Virus record (IMG/VR): IMGVR_UViG_3300047320_000285
Span: 186,001-250,000 of that record
Origin: a virus
Strand: one strand, 5' to 3'
Length of the DNA stretch: 64,000 nucleotides
This document shows, piece after piece, positions 52,303-60,327 of this stretch. Position 1 is the stretch's first letter; the number at the start of each line of letters is the position of its first letter. The notes under the pieces were generated by a model that was given only the letters and a program-made list of their open reading frames with translations, ran no database searches and had not been told where the DNA came from. The translations under genes and the position numbers were made by a program.

Positions 52303-53458
52303 TGTAGAGGGGGCGATGATCGCAGCAGGGATCATCAAGCCCCCATTGAAGTTGGCCACCCTCTCCGACATCCACCTCGGACACCGCCGCACTCGCACGC
52401 CTGAGATCACCGCGAATCTCAGGCGTGCGGTGCCGCATAGTCCTGAGACTGAAAAACTCGACATAATCTTCCTGGCCGGTGACGTTTTCGATACTCTGCT
52501 GAATTTGCCCCATGAAGACATTATCGAGATTGATCGTTGGATTGTGTACCTCCTCAGACTGTGTAAGAAGTACGGCATTAAGCTGCGGGTGCTCGAAGGC
52601 ACGCCTTCGCATGACTGGGAGCAAAGCCAACGCTTTGTGGACCTGAATGAACTGTACGCGATCGACTGTGACCTGAAGTATGTCAAGGGCATGGACATCG
52701 AGTACATGCCCGAGTTCGATCGACATATCCTCTACATTCAGGATCAGTACGCTGCCACGACCGAGAAGACGCTGGCGGATGTGCATGCGCTGATGGCGGC
52801 CCGTGGGATTGCCTACGTCGATATTGCCATCATGCACGGGCAGTTCGATCGTCAAGTCCCGGAGATGGCCACCTGTCCTAAGCACAGCGCCGAGGAGTAC
52901 CTGAAGATTGTGCGGGAGTTGATCTGTATTGGCCACGACCATCACTACTGGAGCTACGACAAGATCGTGGCCCAAGGCTCATTTGACCGGCTCTCGCACA
53001 ACGAGGAAGAGCCCAAAGGGCATATACGTGCCACCCTACGCGGGGATGGCACACGTGAAGTGCAGTTTGTGGAAAACAAGGACGCCAAGAAGTTTATCTC
53101 GATCGACTGTCAAGGCACCGATACCGATCAGGCGTTGAACAAGATCGATCAGGCCGTGATTGGTTTGCCGGATGATTCGTACGTGCGACCGATTCTGTCA
53201 CAGGGTCATCCGCTGATTACCCAGCACGGTGTGCTGTTGCGGCGCTGGCCGCAGTTTCAGTGGAGTAAGCCGAAGATCATCTCGACGGATAAGAAGCAGG
53301 CAGGCGAAGAAGACGCGAAGCTGGAGGCGCCGGCGTTTCAGGCGATTACCTTGACCCGGGACAATCTCCCGAAACTGTTGTTGGAACGCATTGGCATGAG
53401 TGCTCCTGACGACAGAATCATGGAGCAAGCAGCCTTGATCTTAGAGGAGCTACTCTGA
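52253..53458 (+). CDS. SbcD/Mre11-like metallophosphoesterase (exonuclease)
   Basis: A 401-residue calcineurin-type phosphoesterase with the five metal-binding motifs in order. They are DIH at 39-41, GD at 76-77, TPSHD ending at 121 (variant of GNHD), MHG at 194-196 and GHDH at 227-230. SbcD/Mre11 nucleases process DNA ends and hairpins with an SbcC/Rad50 ATPase. No SbcC is seen in the window; the next gene, coupled by a TGATG junction, is not an ATPase. GGAAGGA precedes the ATG. Likely functions in phage DNA replication or recombination inside the nucleus. Confidence 0.85.
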   Translation: MEQTLSPSPTTIGSYSDVEGAMIAAGIIKPPLKLATLSDIHLGHRRTRTPEITANLRRAVPHSPETEKLDIIFLAGDVFDTLLNLPHEDIIEIDRWIVYLLRLCKKYGIKLRVLEGTPSHDWEQSQRFVDLNELYAIDCDLKYVKGMDIEYMPEFDRHILYIQDQYAATTEKTLADVHALMAARGIAYVDIAIMHGQFDRQVPEMATCPKHSAEEYLKIVRELICIGHDHHYWSYDKIVAQGSFDRLSHNEEEPKGHIRATLRGDGTREVQFVENKDAKKFISIDCQGTDTDQALNKIDQAVIGLPDDSYVRPILSQGHPLITQHGVLLRRWPQFQWSKPKIISTDKKQAGEEDAKLEAPAFQAITLTRDNLPKLLLERIGMSAPDDRIMEQAALILEELL

Positions 53459-54309
53459 TGGAGCATTTAATCTCGGTCCGGGAAATGGGCCAGTTTCCGC
53501 TGTCTATTCCCACCAGCCTCGCGCTCGAAGGGGCCATCGGTATCTATCCGGAAAAGGAAACCCACATCAACGTGCTGCCGGATTACGACGAGATGTGGAT
53601 TAACCTGCGCACGCTGTTCCGTAACCTGATGGGGTCGATGAAGTCGGAAGAAGCCGCCGCGGTGACCCCGACGCCGGTGGCGGAAGCCTTGATGAGCGAG
53701 ATCGAGCATCTGGAATCGATCGTCAAGGAACGCAGTGCCAACCGGATTCACCTCGTGTTCTACGTGAGTAATTACAAAGGACTCGAGCAGAAGTACCCCC
53801 GTGCGTACATTCGCAAGGACTCTACGCCCAAGCAGTTGATCCGCACGGAGATCCAGAAAAAGGCGATTCAGCATCTGCTGGATCTCCTGAAAGAGCAGGG
53901 TGGTCACGACGTGCGCGTGTTTGAACAGAAGCTGAAGACGGCCAAACCGACCAAGGCTTTGATCATCACGCACTACGCGTACGACCTGTTTGTCCATCCG
54001 CAGTTCGCGCAGCTCGAACTGCTCGAATCCCACACAGGAGCTATCAAACCCAAGAGTCAATGGTACACGAAGTTCGTGGACGGCAAGACGCTGCCGATGA
54101 TTCCGTTTCGCGAGGATCTGATCCAGATCTTCGGCGACGCGGAGACGTTCTCCCCTTGGCCGATCAAGCATCGTCGTCAGCTGATCGAGTTGGCTGAAAA
54201 GCACCACTGGACCCAGCTGACCACGAAGAGCCTCATCGACTATAATCTTAGCTTACTGCACAAGACCGATCCGTACCTCGCCGACGTTGTCAAGTCGATG
54301 CTGGTGTAA
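53458..54309 (+). CDS. Unknown protein coupled to the SbcD-like nuclease
   Basis: A 283-residue protein whose ATG overlaps the nuclease stop (TGATG), implying stoichiometric synthesis and possibly a complex. An N-terminal region ends in an acidic helix (MSEIEHLESIVKER). The middle has an alternating strand/helix layout (RIHLVFYVSNY, KALIITHYAYDLFV). No P-loop or nuclease motif is visible. It could be a nuclease partner, but nothing in the sequence names its function. Confidence 0.8.
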   Translation: MEHLISVREMGQFPLSIPTSLALEGAIGIYPEKETHINVLPDYDEMWINLRTLFRNLMGSMKSEEAAAVTPTPVAEALMSEIEHLESIVKERSANRIHLVFYVSNYKGLEQKYPRAYIRKDSTPKQLIRTEIQKKAIQHLLDLLKEQGGHDVRVFEQKLKTAKPTKALIITHYAYDLFVHPQFAQLELLESHTGAIKPKSQWYTKFVDGKTLPMIPFREDLIQIFGDAETFSPWPIKHRRQLIELAEKHHWTQLTTKSLIDYNLSLLHKTDPYLADVVKSMLV

Positions 54310-54372
54310 ATTTACGGGATAGGTCGATAATCTGACCACAGACACATTTCATTCGAATACAAGGATTTCATC

Positions 54373-55143
54373 ATGTCCGATAACAATTTCCAACGCACCC
54401 CCCGGGTGAAAAACGCACTGGACAACCAGAAGCTCAAGTTGCAGGCGAAGAACGAGCAGGGCAAAAACGCAAATCTGTCGTGGAACCTGTTCTCGAACAA
54501 CCCGCGTGTGACGGTCTGGACGGGGGTGGACGGGGACAAAGACAACGGCAAGATCACCGGCGCGTTCGACACGCTGGGTTTCTACCAGTTCCTCGAAGGT
54601 CTGCGCATGGCCATCGCGTTCCAGCCCACGGAAGGCGCGAAAGAGTTCCGCAACAAGGTCGAACTGATGCGCCCGAACTTCAAGCCGGGCGGTGGTCGTC
54701 CGGATGGCGTGATCAAGGCGTCGGAAGTGTGGTACGGCAAGGATGCCGACGGCGTGGTGTGGCTGTCGTTGTGCGCGTATCAGCGCCCGATGATCAAGTT
54801 TACGCTGCTGCCCAACGAATACCACGCGTTCCGTCATGCCACCGGCGAAGCCTTGTCGTCCGGCGAAGCATCCGTCAAGCTGGCGGCGCCGGCCTACATC
54901 CGCGCACTCGAACTGATCATGGCGCAGTTGCAAGTGGTCGAGTACAAGGAACCGCCCCCGCGTGATCAGCAAGGTGGCAATCGCGGTGGTCAGGGCGGCG
55001 GTAGCGGCTACGGCGGTGGTAACCGAGGCGGTGGTCAAGGTGGTGGCGGTAATTACGATCGCCGTAATGGCGGTGGCAGTGGCGGCGGTGGTGCAGCGCC
55101 GGGTGCTGGATTTGACGATCCGGATACCGATCTGCCGTTTTAA
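54373..55143 (+). CDS. ssb: SSB-like single-stranded DNA-binding protein
   Basis: A 256-residue protein with a beta-rich N-terminal domain (about 1-190). A long Gly/Arg/Asn-rich linker follows, then an acidic tip, DDPDTDLPF. This architecture, including the terminal D-x-PF, is diagnostic of bacterial SSBs, whose tip recruits replication proteins. The OB domain itself diverges from E. coli SSB, so this is a structural-pattern call. AAGGAT lies before the ATG. It follows the nuclease pair, consistent with a replication/recombination cluster. Confidence 0.78.
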   Translation: MSDNNFQRTPRVKNALDNQKLKLQAKNEQGKNANLSWNLFSNNPRVTVWTGVDGDKDNGKITGAFDTLGFYQFLEGLRMAIAFQPTEGAKEFRNKVELMRPNFKPGGGRPDGVIKASEVWYGKDADGVVWLSLCAYQRPMIKFTLLPNEYHAFRHATGEALSSGEASVKLAAPAYIRALELIMAQLQVVEYKEPPPRDQQGGNRGGQGGGSGYGGGNRGGGQGGGGNYDRRNGGGSGGGGAAPGAGFDDPDTDLPF

Positions 55144-55172
55144 ACTCTTGACGGCATAAACGTCAAAGCATA

Positions 55173-55216
55173 GCTCACTCGACAACCTAGGCGAAGAGCC
55201 CGGTTGTCGAGTGAGC
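55173..55216 (-). terminator. 15-bp perfect hairpin, leftward-type terminator
   Basis: GCTCACTCGACAACC (55173-55187) and GGTTGTCGAGTGAGC (55202-55216). On the minus strand it is followed by TATGC and then TTTATGCC (near 55160-55153). There is no leftward gene here, so it may stop antisense transcription or act in the plus direction. Confidence 0.55.
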
Positions 55217-55254
55217 CACCACTTCGTAACCAAGATTCGAAAGAAACTCAGCCA

Positions 55255-55262
55255 CATATTAT
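55255..55262 (+). promoter_or_regulatory. Early-promoter-like motif CATATTAT
   Basis: CATATTAT lies 81 bases before the candidate fifth RNAP subunit gene, in an AT-rich stretch. Confidence 0.5.
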
Positions 55263-55342
55263 TTCATTACAATAAAGCGCAGGAGTTTTATACTACCTTA
55301 ACAATAACGTAATAATCGGATTGCTGATACAAGGAGAAACAC

Positions 55343-56878
55343 GTGGAACTTACCACAAAAATCATCCTCGGTAACAAACGTGCTGAGGTTATCTCGCTCA
55401 CCCATCAGGGTCAGGAGCTTCGCTGGCAGCCCATCGAGCGAACTTCGATTGAGGAAGGCCTCGATGTGTTCGAGCAGATCAATGGTTTTTGGGCCAGCCA
55501 ACCGATCGACTGGCAGAATCAGGTGTTTGAAGTCTATAGCTGGATCCACGAGATCATGAGCTTTGGCGGGGAAGTCGAAGACCTCATGCGCGAGTTGACC
55601 AAGCCGATTACGACTTTGCTCGACCTGCATGACCTCGGTCAGATCCGTCATTGGGTGGACTTCAAGAGCAGCATGGGGATTCCTTCGGGCATTCGCAGCG
55701 AGTATCAGGAGGAAGATAGCTCGCGCTGGAGTCGGGAGAAGACCTATACGCTCGCAGACTATCGCGAGTTCGTGGCGCTCTCGGTCGCACTGCGGCCGAT
55801 GTTGCCGGTGTGGGGTGAGTTTATCTTCCTCACCAAGCGCGAATTCAAGACCACGTGGAAGGAGTATTTCGCCTTCCAGTTAATCAGTCAAGCCCAACTC
55901 ATGGAGTCGCCCGCCATGATCCGGCTGAAGAACTATATCGGCGCGCAGTTGCCTGAAGATGAGGAACTGAATAACGCGGTGCTCACCGGTATCTCCACGC
56001 TGGATTATCCGGAGTGGATCACGGCGATTATCGTGGTGCGTCGCTTGGCGATTGCCGACATTCGCGGCCTGCCGGATAAGCCCAACGCGATCAGCTTTAT
56101 CTTCCTGTATCTGAATAGCCGCACCAAGAGCTATAATAACACGCTCATGGGTCAGGTGCAGAAAAAGCGCAATCCGGAGAACTACAGTCCGGACTCGGAG
56201 AGCAAGCTGTCCCAGCTCGAAGAGTACAAGATCAAACAGGAGCTGACGGCCGGTGAGTTGGAATCGATTGAGTTCGAGTTCAATGATCCGATTCGGGTAG
56301 CCCAAGCGTGTTGTCCGGATCTGGATCTGGCGTTGCTGAGTATTGCACAGGACACCGTGCTGCGACTCTCGGGCCAAGCCATCCACAAACCGCAGCTGGT
56401 GTTGATCGCGTATGTGCTGTCGCGCCATATCCCGGGCCGGGCGATCGAATTGCTGCAGAAGCACTCGGTCCTGCAAGCCATGGCGATTGCGCAAGCGATT
56501 CTGTGGCATCGGGGCTTTTTCGATCTGGCGGCGCTGGTCTCGGCCGACGAGCAACACAACCGCCTCGAGTATGCGCCCGGCTTTGCAGGCGCGGTGCCCA
56601 AGGTCTCCAAAGACCTGCACGAACAACTCGATCCGCTGTATCCGTACGGCCGGCGTCTGTCCAACAAGAACAAGACGCAGAAGGAACGCAACAATGCCAT
56701 CATCGCACTGGACGCGCTGGTGGAGCAGTTTAAGAAACATGACTGGGTCCTGACGCTGCCATCCCAGTGGTTGCCCAAGGTCACCGGCGGGGTCAATGAT
56801 CGCAAGTACATCATCCCAGTGGACTTGAAGATCACCCTGACACAATTGATTTTCCGTATCGCAACAAGGAGCCTGTAA
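55343..56878 (+). CDS. Candidate nonvirion RNAP accessory subunit (phiKZ gp68-like, by position)
   Basis: A 511-residue, mainly helical soluble protein with AAGGAGA before the ATG and an early-promoter-like motif 81 bases upstream. It has no recognised domain. It lies between the beta' N-terminal gene (48955) and the beta C-terminal gene (60328). In phiKZ that interval contains gp68, the fifth nonvirion polymerase subunit with no bacterial counterpart, of about this size. The assignment is positional inference. The next ATG follows one base after the stop. Confidence 0.6.
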   Translation: MELTTKIILGNKRAEVISLTHQGQELRWQPIERTSIEEGLDVFEQINGFWASQPIDWQNQVFEVYSWIHEIMSFGGEVEDLMRELTKPITTLLDLHDLGQIRHWVDFKSSMGIPSGIRSEYQEEDSSRWSREKTYTLADYREFVALSVALRPMLPVWGEFIFLTKREFKTTWKEYFAFQLISQAQLMESPAMIRLKNYIGAQLPEDEELNNAVLTGISTLDYPEWITAIIVVRRLAIADIRGLPDKPNAISFIFLYLNSRTKSYNNTLMGQVQKKRNPENYSPDSESKLSQLEEYKIKQELTAGELESIEFEFNDPIRVAQACCPDLDLALLSIAQDTVLRLSGQAIHKPQLVLIAYVLSRHIPGRAIELLQKHSVLQAMAIAQAILWHRGFFDLAALVSADEQHNRLEYAPGFAGAVPKVSKDLHEQLDPLYPYGRRLSNKNKTQKERNNAIIALDALVEQFKKHDWVLTLPSQWLPKVTGGVNDRKYIIPVDLKITLTQLIFRIATRSL

Positions 56879-56879
56879 C

Positions 56880-58460
56880 ATGAACCAGTATCTCGCCCCC
56901 ATTGGCAATCAAGGCCTGCGTATCGTGCTGATGTTTATCGCCGACACGGGTACGTACGACCAGCAGTTCCAGCGACCGTTTCAGGCGTCGTTCGATCGCG
57001 ACGCGATCAGTGCGCTGCAAGAACGTGTGGCGACTGGCGCGCACATCGTGCCGGGCTCGCTGGCCGGTGTCCTCAATGGCCAGCAGGACTATGTGATTGC
57101 CCCGCAGGTCCAGCCGGAAAAGCCGATCCAGATCGTCAATGGCTGGAATGAGCACAAGTTCCGCTGGCTGGCGATTGCCGAGAACACCGACCGTCTGGGG
57201 GTGAAAACCTACGAACTGGTCACCGGCTTCACGGATTACCGGGGTATCAGTTTCACCGGTGAGCTGGATCCGAACATGGTGTTCTATATCGGCAACATTC
57301 TGACGCTGCGCCACACGAACGTGTTGACGCCGGGTGGCAATCGCACCTACTTCAACGTGGCGGATGCGTCGCAGTTGCTGGTGGCGGACGAATGGCAAGG
57401 GGTGTCGAATGCTGGGTTCCGGTTGCGGCCGACCGACTTGTTCACGGCGATGGATCGCACCCATCTTGAACAGGACATGCTCGATCAGGGTATCACCGAT
57501 ACGCGCAACATGGTGACCGGTCAGGCGGTGAAGTCACGCCGTTCCAATGGTGTCGGTACCGCCTACGCGGCCGGTATCATCGAGAACTACAAGAATGCCC
57601 GCACGATGGACCAGTATGGTCAGTCCGAGGACATGATTCTCGACTTCGCCCGCACCAACACGCTCGAAGCCCCGTTGACCAACGACATGTTTATCCGGGC
57701 CGTGGCCCGGGAGCGTGGCGTGCCGATCACAGCGTTCTTCACGTGGCAGGATCTGTGTCGGGTTGATCCGAATGTCCAGAACGACCAGATCACCAAGGTC
57801 GTGCTGATGGGCTCGCCGCGCGAGATCGTCAATACGGACATGAACGACGTACGTTCGGGTCGTAACAACGAATGGGGCGTCGCCGACCGGCCGACCCAGC
57901 TGGCCACCATCTTGCAGCAAGCCGTGCCGGGGATCATGATGGAACTGGCGCTCTCGGGCGTGGTGTTCCGTGCGACCAACCGGACGATTGGTGGCGGGAT
58001 CCACATCGAGGTGTTGAACTGGCAGGATTTCCCCAGCTTGACGGGTGCGCAGATCGACATGTCGGAGTTCATTCAGGCCTTCAAGCATCGGTTGCAAACC
58101 GAAGTGCTGATTGATCTGTCGTTTAGCGGGCAGGCCGACTTTGCAATGCACATGGAAGTCGACTTGCTCGGTGAGACGGTGATCGAGCTGGAATGGAACG
58201 GTGGCGAGCTGAAGCGTTGGGTAGTGCCGTCGTTTGCGGATGCGTTGTTGACGCCGCTGGTGACGGGTGACATTCGTCGGCCGACGTGGATTGCCAAGAA
58301 CTTCCAAGGCGTGTTCGATGGCGTGCTGGGGACCAGCCACACCGAAATGCCCGAAGGCAACGACGACATGTTCACGGGCGGCGGTCGTGCGCCGGCCGGG
58401 TTCCCAAACAACCCGCGTGGCGGTAACAACAGTGGCCAAGGCGGCTTCGGTCTGATTTAA
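56880..58460 (+). CDS. Unknown protein with Gly/Asn-rich tail
   Basis: A 526-residue protein starting one base after the previous stop, so translationally coupled. The folded part (1-490) has alternating strands and helices. The C-terminus is Gly/Asn/Pro-rich (GFPNNPRGGNNSGQGGFG). No catalytic motif is recognised. The tail resembles those of the SSB-like, chimallin-like and next proteins. A role linked to the phage nucleus or transcription is suggested by context only. Confidence 0.82.
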   Translation: MNQYLAPIGNQGLRIVLMFIADTGTYDQQFQRPFQASFDRDAISALQERVATGAHIVPGSLAGVLNGQQDYVIAPQVQPEKPIQIVNGWNEHKFRWLAIAENTDRLGVKTYELVTGFTDYRGISFTGELDPNMVFYIGNILTLRHTNVLTPGGNRTYFNVADASQLLVADEWQGVSNAGFRLRPTDLFTAMDRTHLEQDMLDQGITDTRNMVTGQAVKSRRSNGVGTAYAAGIIENYKNARTMDQYGQSEDMILDFARTNTLEAPLTNDMFIRAVARERGVPITAFFTWQDLCRVDPNVQNDQITKVVLMGSPREIVNTDMNDVRSGRNNEWGVADRPTQLATILQQAVPGIMMELALSGVVFRATNRTIGGGIHIEVLNWQDFPSLTGAQIDMSEFIQAFKHRLQTEVLIDLSFSGQADFAMHMEVDLLGETVIELEWNGGELKRWVVPSFADALLTPLVTGDIRRPTWIAKNFQGVFDGVLGTSHTEMPEGNDDMFTGGGRAPAGFPNNPRGGNNSGQGGFGLI

Positions 58461-58500
58461 ACTACAACGCCCGTGTTTTGGCACGGGTAGGAGAAAAATG

Positions 58501-59796
58501 ATGTCTACCAAAAAACTGATTCAAACCTACCGGGAACTGCTCGCCACGGCTGACCTCGAAGTCACCGAGGACGACTGCGTGAGTCTGCGCGTGCCGAGTA
58601 AGGAAAAGATCAAGCTCGTGCCGCTCACGCTCAAGGGCAAGCGGTTGGTGCTGCCGACCAAGGAGCATCTCGCGCAACACGACTGGGATAGCCGGGTGTG
58701 TTTCCATCCACTCTCGGAAAACACCGGTGCCGGTGAATCGGAAGTGCTCGAGAAGTATCGGGCCTGTCTGAACCATCGTTTCAACACGGTGGTGCCGATC
58801 ATCATGCTGGCGCTGATGCGCATCGGCGCGTCGCTGGACGACCAGAAGAAGCTCGATCCTGAACAGGCCGAGTTCCTGCCCGCCGTCAAGAACGTCGACA
58901 AGACGCTGATCGAATCGTTCACCACGATCTTGGGCAAGATGCCGGCCAATACGCCGACCAAACAGTTCGTCAACATCTTCCTGCGCCGCAGTGCCAAGCT
59001 CGGGGATGTCTCGTACTTCCGTGCGGGCATCGTGCACTTCCCGTTCTACACCGAACTGCTCAAGCGTGAAGGCACCGTGCATGGCGTGAAACTGCGCAAG
59101 AAGGATTTCGACGTGCTGATCAACCTGATGGATTACATTCTCCCCCATCAGGGTGAAGTGAACTACTACAGCCGGGGTTCGGATTCGCGCACGGCGCCGT
59201 CGACCGATGCGATCATGAAGGCGGTGATGGCAGTGGCCGGACCGTTGAACGATGTGGTAGAACGCTTCGGCAAACTGCTGCCGGACGATCTGGAAATCCC
59301 GTGCGAATGGGCCTCGACGTTCGATAACGTGGGGACGCTGATCAACGAGATCCGTGACATTCCGATGCTGCAAGGCAACGAAGGCACGTTCGAAGACGAC
59401 AAGCCGAGTGCGGTGGCACCTGCAGTGGCGGTTCATCAGGCGCAATCGCAAGAGCAGCAACGTGCGCCAGTGCCGGGTCGGGCGGGTGCCGCACCGGCTG
59501 GCGACTATCGGGCACCCGTGCCCAGTACCGCCGGCCAGCGTCCGAGCCACGACAGCAAGACTACCGATCTGGAAGCCTTGTTGCGCGGCAATCCGGCTTT
59601 GGCTCAGCAGGCAGGGCTCGCCGGCCAGCGTTGGGGTGGTTATCAGCAACCGCAACAAACCCGCGCGACTGCAGCTAATCCGCAAACGCCGATGGGTGGT
59701 GGTTTCCAACGCGGCGCGGGTTGGGGCAATAACAACCAAGGTGGCGGCAGCAGCTGGGGCGGCCAAGGCGGTGGCGGTTGGCGGCCGTCGATTTAA
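58501..59796 (+). CDS. Unknown protein with Gln/Gly/Trp-rich tail
   Basis: A 431-residue protein; two adjacent ATGs (58498, 58501) follow GTAGGAG, and either could be used. A helical folded part of about 300 residues is followed by a Pro/Ala/Gln linker and a Gly/Asn/Trp-rich end (NQGGGSSWGGQGGGGW). No motif recognised. The gene lies in the same rightward unit as the RNAP genes. A hairpin with a T tract follows. Confidence 0.82.
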   Translation: MSTKKLIQTYRELLATADLEVTEDDCVSLRVPSKEKIKLVPLTLKGKRLVLPTKEHLAQHDWDSRVCFHPLSENTGAGESEVLEKYRACLNHRFNTVVPIIMLALMRIGASLDDQKKLDPEQAEFLPAVKNVDKTLIESFTTILGKMPANTPTKQFVNIFLRRSAKLGDVSYFRAGIVHFPFYTELLKREGTVHGVKLRKKDFDVLINLMDYILPHQGEVNYYSRGSDSRTAPSTDAIMKAVMAVAGPLNDVVERFGKLLPDDLEIPCEWASTFDNVGTLINEIRDIPMLQGNEGTFEDDKPSAVAPAVAVHQAQSQEQQRAPVPGRAGAAPAGDYRAPVPSTAGQRPSHDSKTTDLEALLRGNPALAQQAGLAGQRWGGYQQPQQTRATAANPQTPMGGGFQRGAGWGNNNQGGGSSWGGQGGGGWRPSI

Positions 59797-59799
59797 GAC

Positions 59800-59852
59800 G
59801 GCATAAAGCCAGCTAAGCGGTACAGAGTTCGCCCTCTGTACCGCCTCTTTTT
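59800..59852. terminator. Bidirectional terminator between convergent genes
   Basis: An 11-bp stem GCGGTACAGAG / CTCTGTACCGC (59817-59844). Rightward it has CTCTTTTTTT; leftward it ends in TTTATGCC (59807-59800 on the minus strand). Confidence 0.8.
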
Positions 59853-59856
59853 TTGG

Positions 59857-60204
59857 TCAGTTCTGACCGGTGTTATACAGACTGACGATGGTCTGCACTA
59901 CGCTGAAATCGGGCTTCAGATACTGCAACAGATCTTGCGTGGCTTCTTCCGGCGCACTCAGACCGGTCATGCGCATGATCAGCCAGTGAAACTCGTACGG
60001 CACGTTGTCGTTGTTCAGCAGCCCAAAGAAGTCGGCTTCAAATCGATAGGCTAGGCCGGGTTCCACCGCGACCGGTACGGTCTTCGGATGGATGATGAGC
60101 CATGTCAGTGCGTCTTCCAGCGCATTGCGCAAGCCATCGGTATAAAAGATCTGTTTGTCCGTGCCCGAGGCTTGAGCATTGATGGACATAGTCGAGAGTG
60201 CCAT
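59857..60204 (-). CDS. Small protein of unknown function
   Basis: A 115-residue protein with ATGs at 60204 and 60189; neither has a strong ribosome site. The sequence ALEDALTWLIIHP, then VPVAVEPGLAYRFEADFFGL, is compact and partly hydrophobic. Small virion or baseplate proteins often look like this, but no family is recognised. It is a lone leftward gene between two rightward units. Confidence 0.72.
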   Translation of the reverse strand: MALSTMSINAQASGTDKQIFYTDGLRNALEDALTWLIIHPKTVPVAVEPGLAYRFEADFFGLLNNDNVPYEFHWLIMRMTGLSAPEEATQDLLQYLKPDFSVVQTIVSLYNTGQN

Positions 60205-60239
60205 AGTACGCCCTTATTTGCTTTATTGAAAAACAATCA

Positions 60240-60247
60240 CATATCAT
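60240..60247 (+). promoter_or_regulatory. Early-promoter-like motif CATATCAT
   Basis: CATATCAT lies 81 bases before the GTG of the RNAP beta C-terminal gene, the same distance as the motif before 55343. Confidence 0.5.
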
Positions 60248-60327
60248 CAAAAGGAGCAGGTTGTCGCCCAGATAACTGTGTTCAGGATAGACGAGAATCA
60301 ATGACACTGTATTACAAGGAGAACTAA

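Noticed and set aside
60301-60327. Eight-codon frame ending just before the GTG of the RNAP beta gene
   Set aside because: Too short to support as a gene; it mainly overlaps the AAGGAG ribosome site.
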